NCBI GenBank assembly: GCA_027579435.1
Contig: JANBPK010000159.1
Coordinates: 16,504 to 80,503 of the forward strand
Reading direction: 5' to 3'
Source: Candolleomyces eurysporus
Lineage: Eukaryota > Basidiomycota > Agaricomycetes > Agaricales > Psathyrellaceae
Length of the DNA: 64,000 bases
Shown here: positions 46,823-57,980 of the stretch, piece by piece
Layout: each line of letters opens with the position of its first letter
Numbering within the stretch: the first letter of the stretch is position 1
Made by a program: the position numbers and the translations under genes
Notes under the pieces: generated by a model
What the model was told of the DNA's origin: nothing
Databases searched by the model: none
The model's input: the letters and a program-made list of their open reading frames with translations, nothing else

Positions 46823-48035
46823 TCAACGAAGAGGTGGCGTAAGACGTACCCAAAGCTTATTCTGTCTCCTCATCCCCTCGTCACCAAGCACATAATCACT
46901 CGGTTGATCGACCTTGTGCAGGTTGACATATGCACCTTGCAAGTGACCAGGGTCGTCGGACAACCCTACTGCAGCATATACGAGCTGTCTACCACCTTCC
47001 TCCGCCGTTCTGGCAAGAATCTTCCTAATTATCCACATGAATACGAGTCCAATTCCCGTCAACTCCCGGGCTAGCTCAGAATAGCAGAAACCGGGGTTGA
47101 CAGAGTTCACTATGACTGGTGTATCTTTCAACAAGGACGCAAGGGAACGAGTGAAGAAAACGTTGAGAACTGCGATGAGTGAAAAGCAATTAGTTTGATA
47201 GATGAAAACTTCATGTAGAGCCTCCAACTTACGCTTCGTATCGAGATATCGGACAGACATTTTTCTGTTGAAGTGGTGGAATTAGACTTGACGAACGTGA
47301 ATGGAATGAACCAACACTCACCGTGGCGTGCAATACTCTTTACTACTCAGGACTTGGAACGAAGACGTTGCGTCGACGACCTGGGTATCATCGAGGCTTG
47401 TGAGATAATGGACCTCGCTAGCTACTACGACAATTCTCGGTCGTCCACCGAATTTCTGTGCTGTCTCGAGCATGCGAGGTGCCAAAAGTAAGCAAAGGAG
47501 GGACGTCGAGAGGTTGTTCACTTGAAGCCTTCGAACAAAGATCCCCAATCAGTTTTCGTCGCGAGGATGCGGGCTCAAACGACGTACGATTCTTCCCAGC
47601 CATCATCGGTCGTCTCGTAGTTCATTTTAGACACAGCGGCATTTGCAACGAGGAGATCCAGTCGACTGCCGTCCTTGAGAAAGTTGTCCACAAAAGCGAT
47701 AACGGAAGAGAATTTCGAGAGGTCGAGCAGCTGGAGCTCCACTGTCTGACATCGGGTTTCCTCTCGAATCTCTATCAGGGCTCTTTATCAGCTTTTCCTC
47801 TCGCCGAACACAGAGGGTGAAACGTACTGTATGCAGCGGCAGCCCCTTTCTCCTTGCTCCGGCAGGCAAGTATGAGTCGGCCTGGATTCATCCTAGCAAA
47901 ATGTTTCGCTGCCTCGAAGCCGAGGCCGGTATTGGCGCCAACGACAATAACGGTCTGGTTCGAGAGATCGGTCGTAGCAACGGGTGGCACGCGAGTGTAC
48001 TGGTCACCGATGATACCGAACATTGATTTCTTCAT
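46823..48035 (-). CDS. Short-chain dehydrogenase/reductase
   Basis: Five exons on minus: 48035-47828, 47771-47588, 47528-47322, 47264-47233 and 47169-46823; 325 residues. The cofactor motif VVGANTGLG is at residues 31-39 (Gly33, Gly37, Gly39), NAA at 113-115, the catalytic Ser at about 168 (VVVASEVHYL), and YLDTK at 206-210 supplies Tyr and Lys of the YxxxK pair. VNPGFCYSEL follows. The pattern is that of classical NAD(P)-dependent SDRs of the retinol-dehydrogenase/WWOX-like type found in many fungi. These reduce or oxidise alcohol/carbonyl groups; the substrate is not predictable. The start MKKSMFGIIGDQYTRVPP is soluble with no signal. The splice sites all obey GT-AG. It lies 330 bases downstream of nothing shared with the ubiquitin-domain gene except direction. 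Confidence 0.9.
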
Positions 48036-49684
48036 TGTTTCTTGCTATACGTGAAGGAGATAGAAAGAGAGCGTCTTCGAGGTGGTGAGTGGGGTTGTGA
48101 GTGAGACATCTCACTAACATGATATTTTATAAGGCAAAAAGATGCTCGCGAGCTTTATGGAAGCGGACAAATGGCTCTGACTAACTGTCCCCACTGATTA
48201 CATGGAACGTAGGGTGTAGGTGGCAGGGCACTCCAAAAAGAGGCCGCAGCACGGCCGCAGCTTTCCCATGTTCTCGGTAATCCAAGTTCGGATAGCCGCT
48301 CTAGGTGTGACAATCAGCTGTCCCTCCCGGCATCAGAGTTGCCGCAGTGGTGACGAATGGGTCGGCTGGCAAAGCGCATCTTTCACCACCGGTCGCTGCC
48401 GGCCGGTACGCACTCGTAATGGCCCATCTGGAATAGGAGACAAGAGCCAGCGCAACCCTTTGCTCCAGGGTTGAAGCTGACGAAACTGATGATAGCTCTC
48501 GAAAGACGAGGCTCAAAACTCAAGATTTCCGCCACATACTTTGCACCAGGAACAGTGCCGCTGTCATGCTCATGCAGTGCGCATCATGTTGGTCTGCAAA
48601 GGTCGACGCCCGAAGTCCATCGTGATCTTCTCCAATCAGTTCTGCATGGCATAAGCCAACGATTATCCAATAAATGCAGCTTGACGCGCCTTAATATGAC
48701 CTTCGACTAAACGCCATTCTCTCCGCCGTTCCTCAAAACCTCCCTCCAAGTCTAACTTTCTTCGCCGTTTGTAGCTGCATAGAGTCAGCCTAGAGACAGT
48801 TCTTTCAACGTTATCACATCGACTTAGAGAAGTGAAGAAGGAACCGAGAGGGTTAGTCAAGAGCAGTAGATAAAAATAATGTGTTATTTTGGTCTGGGGA
48901 CGGGAGGATTTGCTCCGAGCCAGATCATGGTGTGCAACCATGGAGTCTGACATCTCGAAGAGACCAGTAACAAGACTCTCTCGTTGACTTTTAATCCGCT
49001 TGGGAAAATGGTACCCTGACACGTCAGATATTCAAATAAAAATCCAATACAAAGCCTATGGAAGGAGAGAGATTTAGAACAGAATTCCTACAGATCCGCA
49101 TTCTCTCGGGTGATGCTACATGGTCAAAGGAAAAGATGATAATCAGGCGGTTTGATAAGCGTATTGAAGTGGGCAGGATGGTGAAAACTATTAGGATCTT
49201 TTTTCATCGCTACACGTGTAACAGTAGTACCAAATCCAAACTCTGTCCTGCTGTAAGCACTCGTGCAATGTGTTTCTAACTTGTGGTCAGCGGGCCGTCG
49301 CTTCGCGCGGCATGTTCCGAGGCCTCTATTGCCTTCAGGACGGGAAGGGAAAGAAGATCTCACAATCACATTGTACAAAACAGGACGATAAGCCTGGCAT
49401 GTCGGGACCTAGGGTACAAGTACCTGAGGCTTTAGAGGCCTCGGAACCCTTACGCATGTGCGAATGTCAGGCATACTCCATTTCATACCACAAGGCCCTA
49501 ATAACCAATGGCAAGTTTGCAGACGAGTGTCAGGATGCATTTCAAGACAGGTGGGGAAGGAATAATCAGGTCTCCTGTCAGGATTGGTAGGGGTGAGCAA
49601 TAATATTCACCAGAAGCCTATTCATCCTACAAGTACATGCTGGTTCTGGGATCTCCTCTGTGATATGCCCTTTGTTTCACATTC
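48036..49684. other. Intergenic, transition to transposon region
   Basis: No gene recognised. Open frames at 48,663-49,022 (minus) and 49,270-49,590 (plus) lack domains. After about 49,600 base composition becomes AT-richer and transposons begin. Confidence 0.45.
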
Positions 49685-50718
49685 TGTTATGTAATAACCC
49701 CAGTAGTATCTGTTTTTTCTCTTTTCTCTTAGTAACACTAGGACTGCGAATGATGACCGCAGTTAGGTACTTTGTAATGCCTAACTGCGCACTTTGTAAC
49801 TTAGGACTACAGATCGACTACGGATCGACTACGGACTACGGACTATTACTTAGCTGGACTGTGTAATTACTAATGTATGCCTCAGCACAGACTGCGGCAC
49901 AGTAACAACTGTAGTATATAGGCAGGGCAAGCTGAGAGGGAACTCCTCAGCTTGTTCTCAAGAATCTACTCTCTTGCTTACTCGTATTACCTCTTTGCCT
50001 GCCTCCTCCAACCGGCTCTAGTCCTTTTTCTAGTGCATGACTCTCGGTGTCTACACCAAGACAGAGATTGACTCAATCTACTTAATCACCTATGTGCAGA
50101 TCTACTTTATCCTCAATGCCAAAACCAAGATCCATTTAGGATCATTCATAGTACGTAATCTTGTCAGCGACGTTATTGATGCTACACAGGGTGCTATCCA
50201 ACGTCCGCCAAGCACTCCGGAGTTGGCAGCAGTGCTTACTTTCCTTGACCAGAAATACGCAGAACGGACCCCGGAACTTCTCCAACGACTCTGGACCCTT
50301 GCCAGCCCCGAGGATATACCCACCCTCATCAATTCCGCTGCTTCGGGTGCTGCTCATCTGCCTAACGCTCAGACCCCTCCTGATCTTTGACCCACTAAGC
50401 GAAAGCGAGCTACATCCGACCCAGACAACCCCAGACAACCTCGAAGTGGCAATCCCGACTCGAACCAACCCTCTAGCTCTAACGCCAACTGAAGGGAGAC
50501 TCACCCTTCTCATCTTCAAGGAAAACCTTTCAACTCCTTCCTTGGTTTCGTTTTGCTTTTGGCATCTTTGCTACCACCCCTTTGAACAGCCGTCTGCCAT
50601 AATCCACTGGGCAGTATTCACTGCCTCTTGTGACGTAATCCCCACCGGAAATCCCTCTTCCTTCACCCTTGGCCGCCTTCGCCTCTGGAACAACTTGGAC
50701 CTGAGCAAGCGCATAACA
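49685..50718 (+). mobile_element. LTR-type insertion (solo LTR or tiny LTR element)
   Basis: Starts TGTTATGTAATAACC and ends GCGCATAACA, with the 5-base target duplication CATTC on both sides (49680-49684 and 50719-50723). A TATA box (gtatataggcaggg) lies about 230 bases in, as expected for an LTR promoter. At 1,034 bases it is long for a single LTR; a short unidentified frame starts at 50,037. No gag or pol motif was recognised. Confidence 0.7.
49811..49852 (+). repeat. Short GACTACGGA tandem repeat
   Basis: Imperfect head-to-tail 'gatcgactacg' and 'gactacg' units within the U3 part of the LTR-type insertion. Confidence 0.7.
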
Positions 50719-50773
50719 CATTCCCTTTGCACTCAAGTACAGGCCTGCAGGATTAACATACAGTTGTCACTGT

Positions 50774-51045
50774 CACTGCGGTTTTTTATGTGTTTGTTCA
50801 ATAGGCACATCTTAAGCAAATTAGGTGCAAGGAATGCATTTGTTTACAGTTTGTGTTTAATGTGCCTACACTGGACACATATTGAGCAAAGTTTTGGTGG
50901 TGGCAGAACGGGGCCAGACACACGCAATGCAAATTTGAATTTGCCCAGCTTGAACATTTGTATTGCAGATTGTAGACAAAGTCAACCCTTGCATTTGGTT
51001 TGCTTAAAATGTACTCTTTGAACAAACACATAAAAAACCACAGTG
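50774..51045. mobile_element. CACTG-ended MITE, copy 1
   Basis: 272 bases from CACTGCGGTTTTTTATG to the inverted partner ending AAAACCACAGTG. TIRs match over about 27 bases with few differences. The target duplication is TGT (50771-50773 and 51046-51048). No coding capacity. CACTG ends with a 3-base duplication point to the CACTA/EnSpm group. Confidence 0.88.
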
Positions 51046-51256
51046 TGTTGACTTTAATTTGCGTGTCACTGTGTTGATTCATGGCATGGGAGCTGAGATC
51101 CAAGAGCTTGCAAGACACTACCTGAGCACCCACTCATGCCAATAGCCATAGTCCAGTCTTCCAAAGAAAGCTTTGAGTCAAGTAAGCACTAGTAGAGCAA
51201 TCTTACTCACTACAACAGCTGATGAATGGTTTTTTGAAAGTATTACATATAGATAG

Positions 51257-52013
51257 TGTTATGGATAATGTCATTAGAGCATGTCCGCTCTTCCTCTCTC
51301 ATTCTCCTTTAAGCCTACTCACCTTCTCCTTTCTCAAATTGTATCTTTTATCTTTCTTAAAGCCTTTGTTGAATTTTGTTTTGGTTTTATAGGTTTTACA
51401 AAACTCTGAAAAACATCTTTTTCTAAATACTTGTATTACTAGAACTTTGTAGTTTCAATACAATGAACTCTGTATGTTGTTTTGAATAACTTTTGATCAA
51501 ATCCAAGCACGACAAAGTGTGATCCGAAGTCCCGAGACCCCGGATCACCAACTACACACGTTTGTGGAACAATGGTCAAGCGCCAAGAACTTACTCGAAG
51601 CACGTGCGCGAGCCTTCTCGGCGAAACTCTCCGCTTCAGAAGGTTCCTACTAACATCGGGAACCTTCTCAATTCTTCCATACATATCTTTTTCTTGCCCG
51701 TATTTTCTAGTTAGTTAAAGTTGTAGTTGTATATAAAGAACAAATCAACTTGTAATAATAACAACCTTTTTCACTAGAATTACCAACCTTAGCTCTGCGC
51801 ATAGCTTCGCGCTGCGCAACGCCTCTTTACTAACGCGTCACGCTAGTCCAGAGACAATATCTAAGTCCGTAGTAACTCTGTTCAAGGTTATACATACAAC
51901 TCCATTTTGCGTTCGCTTACTTGAATATCATTAAATAAACCCATAGTATCCTTCGTAAGTCCGTGTATTCAAACGGAATACACCAGAGTTCAAGGTTTTG
52001 ACTACCTTTAACA
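51257..52013 (+). mobile_element. Solo LTR, 757 bases
   Basis: TGTTATGG ... CTTTAACA, with the target duplication GATAG at 51252-51256 and 52014-52018. TATA box 'gtatataaag' about 475 bases in. The 3' end ('gtattcaaacggaatacacca') is similar in layout to that of the solo LTR at 57,248. No internal domain remains. Confidence 0.85.
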
Positions 52014-52018
52014 GATAG

Positions 52019-54490
52019 TAATATTGCTTATACTACGATATCGTGATGAAAGCACTCCAGACGAAGCAGGATAATCACAAAAAGAAATGGGGTGTCATAG
52101 TGTCAGTCACAAATAACACCAATCAGGAAGCTACACCAACAACCAACAAAGTGGCCTGGAGACCAGAGCCAAGACATCCGAAAGTTGCCTTAGATCTTCC
52201 AGCCTGGGAGAACTCCCACTAATCTCTAAGCAATCCAGGAGATGAGTTCTGGCAGTATGCCAGAGCATGAATTTCCTGAGCTTGAGGAATGTTTGGCTAT
52301 GCAAGACGCAGGGATCAAAACGGGGGAGATGCGACGAAGAAACTGTGCACATGCCTTTGGGTAGCCGTAGCCAGATGAACTCAAGATTGGAAGGGAAGAC
52401 AGGGTCTGATTGCTTGAGAACATCCTAGAACCACTTGAATGGGACAACACTGCAAATGTAGGTGATTGCAGGCAAGTTGAGGGCAAGAATTTTCCCAGCA
52501 GCAGACCACTTTGAGGGAGAGCAAGATAGAGATGTTTTGTGAGACACCAAGACTGATTCTAGCTTGAAGTGACAATGTCAATGGTTTGAGGTAATGGAGG
52601 CCTGTGATTGTGAGCACAAATAATTTGACAACAGAGCTTTGTCAAGAATAAGAGCAGAGTAAACACCATCCAATTTGACCTATGTAAAGTCCTCACAACT
52701 TGGGCGTAGATTTCCCTCCAAAGGCTGTGATCAGTGGTTCAAGGTCAGCCAACTGTGTGAAATGGCCAATAACTTCAGTGGCTTGATGAAGCTAGTTAAA
52801 GGAATCTTGCACTGGTTGGGTTTATCTTGCTAGCCTTTGATCAAGCTGCATACTCAACCAGAAGCATTGAGCAGCTCCAGAGCCATGAGTGAGATAAAGT
52901 TTGTATGAAACACCCTGACCTTCATATGTGGGCAGGTGGCGGTTGACACCACAGCACGGTGGCCAGCATTGTCCTGTTCTTCCCTGGGATTCATTGTTCT
53001 GAGTTTTTCCATAGTCTGGGCAAAGTGGCTAGCTGCAAGGGTCATCAAAAATTGTGGCAGGGGTCGAGAAGGCCAGGAGATGCCTAATTGCCGCCAAAGC
53101 ATCCCAAGGTCCATGCTGTTGGGATCTGTGTGTTGCTCACACCATAATGAGAAGTTGTGAACATCTAATAGTGCAGAGACTTTCAATGAGGACTCTCCTT
53201 TAGATNGGGAAGTGTGGATCGGGAGCAAATTGGGGGGCAACCAGAATGGATTTTTGCAGTGATGAGAGCTCTTGAGGCCGGCCCCTGTTGCCAAGTGTGT
53301 GTTTGACTTGTGAGTGCAGCACTAGAGAGCACTTGAGCAGACGAGGGGAAAAACTCAAGCTAACTACTACAGGATGGGACTGAAAAATTATGTAAAGGGG
53401 AAAGTAATTCATGTTATTAGTGGTATGAGTAAAAAGGGAGGTGGGTGGGAGAAAAAAGACAGAATCAAGACAAAAAGCACAAAACAAAAGTACTGCAAGC
53501 ACCTGTGAGAAGGGTTGATGTTCCTCTGGTGGTGCTAACCTGTATTTATAGGTATTCCAGGTCTGTGGCCGTGACTGGTGGCATATCTGATATATGGTAT
53601 GAATGAATATAATGGGAGAAAGAGACCATTTGAAGTGAGCAAAAGCATGAATGAGATAAGAAAGGGAACAATCGGGTTATTGATCCAAGTGCTTAAGAGC
53701 AGGTGGCGACACTGACTTTATCAGGAAAAGGGTTTGATCTCAGTTTACCTGGGTGGACTTTATAACATTTTCCCACCCTTGCCTTGATGGTAATCCCTGG
53801 CACTTGGCTGGTATGGTGTTTTCAACAGCAAACAGTTATGGGAGGGATCCGTCATTGCATCTCCCTCTTGTCTTGAATATAACCACTGGTGCTGGGCTTA
53901 TCATTGCAGGGAAGCCTTCAATGATTATGTCAACTTTGAAGAAGCCTTGGGAGCCAGTGCTAACCTCAGGGAAAGTCCTAATAATTGACTATAAAGTGTA
54001 TGCCACATGATTGTTCTTAATCAGGGTGGGCTGTCCTATACAATGCCATAATCAACCCTGGTCATAAACATATGAGGGTTCCCAAAGCTAAACACTTAGC
54101 TTAAGGTCACCAAGGTTGGAAGCATACTGCATATCCAATGTAAGATGCTGACGTTCAGCAATCAGGGGTCACCCCAGGTCAAAAAGGGCAGGTCTTATTA
54201 ATCAGTTTGGTGAAAAATGGTGGCTGCAATGCCTAGTACAGCCCCCTATGCTTCCAATTTTGTTGGATCTCATTAATACTTGCTTGCAGAATATTGCCTA
54301 GTCCCATGGAATCATGTCTGTGCAAGATTTTGCAATATTTCAATGTTAGCTTCCAAAAAATGCTTTATTAGAACATCTCATAAATCTAAAAAGTGAGGCA
54401 TTGCAAGATTGGAGAAATATCACNAAAAAAACAGCCCAAAGAAATGTACCTAGACAAACAAGATCTGCTGCACTGGAATGAGATGGGGTT
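52019..54490. other. Unresolved transposon-derived sequence
   Basis: Several broken minus-strand frames (for example 52,226-52,486 and 52,854-53,294) look coding-like but match no family I can name. Ambiguous bases at 53,206 and 54,424. Probably decayed mobile DNA. Confidence 0.4.
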
Positions 54491-55114
54491 TCCATAAATG
54501 CTTGTAGTTCAAATTTCCATCCACAAGCATCAATCATCTGGTTCTGAATCTGGTTCCTGGATGTGGTGACCAATGTTCTCTTCTTCCTCATCTGGATACC
54601 AGTTCTGATCTTCCTGCTCCACATCATCTAATCCATATTTATGTTCCTGGCCTGGGCCAGGGTCCTCCAAGCAGTGAGACTGAAGGATGGCATCTGCTGA
54701 TGCCTCTGCTTGCTGTTTTGCACCCCTGCTGCTTGTAGGATGCTCAGGTAGAGAGTTGAATTTGTTTGTATCAGAGCTGGTTTGATCTTGGGGGCATCTG
54801 AGTGGGCATATTGATGCCCTATTCCAAGGCCCCATAAGTAGCGCATTGACATGTCTTGGCCAACAAAACTGCCAGTGCAAATTCACCTCCAAAGTCAGTG
54901 ACAAGAAAAAGATAGTGGTGCAAAAGGGTATGCCTTACTGATTGGCATAGTATTCTTCCCAATCATCTTGATTTTTGGCTAATTTGGAGGCTATTCTTGA
55001 GGCATGGGCCCCGGAATATCTTTTTCCAAGTAAAAAGCAAGGGATAATGTGGCATGAGCATAGGACACAAGCAGGGTCCAAGAACCCCACTGCATCTTTG
55101 TTTGCAAGGGGAAT

Positions 55115-55628
55115 TGTTATGATTCCTTGGACTTGTCTCATGGACTCTCTGGTCTCTGTAGTTCCTACCTCATGTACGCCTTGTGTTTGCCTTATGGTTA
55201 CCTCATGTATGCTCTATGAACTCATGTATGACCTTATGACTAGTATTTAGTGTTTCAGTAGCACATGTTTTTCATTTAGCTTACTCATAGTTTCATTTTG
55301 CTGTCTGATACCTTAATATTGCTGACTGATGCTACCATGCCTTTGGCATATATTGTATAAGTAGGCTAGGATAGTCTGTATTCCTTGGCTTGTTCTTAAT
55401 AGAACCCACCTAGTGAACTCCAGAACCCAGAATTACTAAGTTAGACTCAGTGCTTGAACCCCAGAACAAACCCCTTGTTTGAACTTATACAAAAGCCTCG
55501 TTTAAGCTTGAACTTAGTCTTGTAGAAAGCCTCACAAGACCTGAACCAGCATCGCATACAAATTGGATCTCGTGTCAAGAACTTGAATATGTCTCACTCC
55601 TATATCCTTTAGGAGCATCAACGTAACA
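55115..55628 (+). mobile_element. Solo LTR, 514 bases, inside Plavaka
   Basis: TGTTATGATTCC ... CAACGTAACA, with the target duplication GGAAT (55110-55114 and 55629-55633). TATA box at about 55,349-55,360. Joining the flanks and counting one GGAAT gives a continuous Plavaka frame, ...LDCLELIP then LANKDAVGFLDP. The first ~285 bases (55,121-55,400) are nearly repeated at 63,528-63,814 beside Copia reverse transcriptase, so this is probably a Copia LTR. Confidence 0.87.
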
Positions 55629-55879
55629 GGAATTAACTCCAAGCAATCCAAGGAATCATCTGAAGAAATGGGATCTAGTGCCTGATAGTGGCAGATCCAG
55701 AGGAAATCAAAGTGCCACTTGCAAAGATCAAATGCCCCTCTGCCTCGATATATGATGTTGACATGGTATATCCCTGGCACTTGAGAATAGACAAACCGGT
55801 GAGCAACATCTTCTAGCTTTTCTTTTTCCAGTTCCCCAGAGGCACATAATGTCTTGTTGTGATGTCTTGGGATTGATAA

Positions 55880-56152
55880 CACTGCGGTTTTTCATGTGTT
55901 TGTTCAATGAGCACATCTTAAAGCAAATCGGGTGCAAGGAATGCATTTGTTTACAGTTTGTGTTTAATGTGCCTACATTGGACACATATTGAGCAAAATT
56001 TTAGTGGTGGCAGAAGGAGGTCAGACACATGCAATGCAAATTTGAATTTGTCTAGCTTGAACATTTGCATTGCAGATTGTAGACAAAGTCAACCCTTGCA
56101 TTTGGTTTGCTTAAAATGTGCTCTTTGAACAAACACATCAAAAACCACAGTG
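55880..56152. mobile_element. CACTG-ended MITE, copy 2, inside Plavaka
   Basis: 273 bases, closely similar to copy 1 along its whole length. Target duplication TAA (55877-55879 and 56153-56155). It splits the Plavaka codons between CDVD and IINPKTSQ; without it the frame is continuous across the site. Confidence 0.9.
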
Positions 56153-57247
56153 TAATGTCAACATCACAATGGACGTCATAGCAAGTGTAATTGATGTGGA
56201 AGATGCTATGGTTGTAAATGTGATCAGAATGAATAAGTATTCCTTCCATGTCCAACTTTTGCAGAGTTGTATCCGTTTCATTGGCAGGCAAATTGTGTGC
56301 TTGTACAAGGGACCTGAGAAGTGTAATATTGCATGTGCTTTCAGCTGGAGCATTGGGGTTCTCCACCTCTTGGAGCAACTGTTGAAGTATCTGTGGCAAG
56401 AGATGGGCTCTAAGCTTTGACATGAAGTCCTAATGCATTGTATGAGTAAATTTGAGAGAGGGGCATTCAGATTTACAGGATGTTTGAACTTACCTTGGTT
56501 GCTGGATTGTCTTGCTTGGTTGCAGAAATTCAGGTAGGCAGATGGGCTGGTTTTGAGATTTTCCAATGAAGTAGTGAGCCTCATGTTCACAATCTTCACT
56601 AAAACCTTTGTCTTGAAGCAGGGTAGAGCTGCTTCCAAAGCCTTTGAATGTGCATCTGCCTCATCTGAATTCTTGATAGCTGTCTGCTGACTTTTTTTTT
56701 CTTGTATGTTTGTAGTGTGATTTGGGGCATCTGTGCAACCACTCTGGCTGATTCAGTTGTCAGTACATAGGTGTCAGAACAGTTCAAGCCATAACACACA
56801 GTTTGGGTTGAATATGAATCTGTTGCACCAAACATCCTGATACATCCAGTGACGTCTCCAAGGCAATGAAACTCATAAGCTTTCAGGTTGAAGCTCTTCT
56901 CCTTTCAACCACTTCATGGTTGTGGGCCATTGCCCTGCTCTACGGGTAAACTGTTAGTAAATGTGCAAGTTAGCGTCAAGAATAGCTAACAACTAACCAA
57001 GCTCAGGAGCTTCAGGAGATGGTAGCTCAGAGGATTCTCTTGGCAATATGTGTCTGAGATTAAGTTTACACCTTTTATTACCATTTTTTTTGAGCCATGG
57101 TTGCTTTTGACACACTTCCTGTCTCTTCCAAGCCTGGTACTTGTGTAGAAGTTCTTTTGTCTTTATGGGAAGGCAGACACCTGTTTCAAACAATCAGAAC
57201 TGACTGCCCAATACTGTGGTCATATCATCCAATAGATTGACGGTATG

Positions 57248-57980
57248 TGTTACATATATCTCTTATTTTGTTTCCCTCTCGCTAACCCAATTTTAGCAAA
57301 CTTGCCCTCTAAATAGAATTCTTTACAAGAAAGTCTTGGCCACTGTTTTCATTTTTCTGTTACTTAAAAATATAGAAACCTACGTACATATTTTCCTTTG
57401 CTAAAAGCTACTTAACCTACAAAAATATCTTGATCTCTCTCAAATGTACTATTAGTCTTGGAAATAACTTGTTACTTGCTGTTAGATAAAATTAGAGTCA
57501 GGCAAACAGGCTTCTGTCCAAGCACAAAGAACCCTGATCAGACTCAATAGTTACAGATCAATATTGATGGAAGCGCTCATCAGTTAAGATCCTCCTTGAA
57601 GCCGCGCCTGCCTTCTCTACATAACTACTCCTTTCTTGAACCTTCTATTATATTCTTTTTGATTCTTTATCTTTCTTTTGTCACTATAACATTCTAGAAG
57701 ACTGGTTGTAGAATTAGTATAAATACACTTGTTCTAGTTAGTTTGAATCTTAACCTATTTTACCTCAAATCACAAACTACTGATTGTCTTGCATTGCTAC
57801 ATGCTGCAAGACTCTAGAATTCTGAATAATGCATTACACTATTCTGAATTCTGGGAGTAAGTACCCTTGAGATAAGATTACCTCCAATTAGAATGAATAA
57901 ACCCTTGAATTCCACCCTTGAGAACTCCTATGTATTCATCAGAATACACCAACTGTAACAACTGTCAACCAGTTGTCACA
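57248..57980 (+). mobile_element. Solo LTR, 733 bases, inside Plavaka
   Basis: TGTTACATAT ... GTTGTCACA, with the target duplication GTATG (57243-57247 and 57981-57985). TATA box 'gtataaatac' about 470 bases in. The 3' part 'gtattcatcagaatacacca' resembles that of the solo LTR at 51,257, so the two are probably one family. Confidence 0.87.

Noticed and set aside
52854..53294. 146-codon minus-strand open frame as part of the Plavaka protein
   Set aside because: I could not align it with any Plavaka block, and it lies beyond the acidic C-terminal tail.
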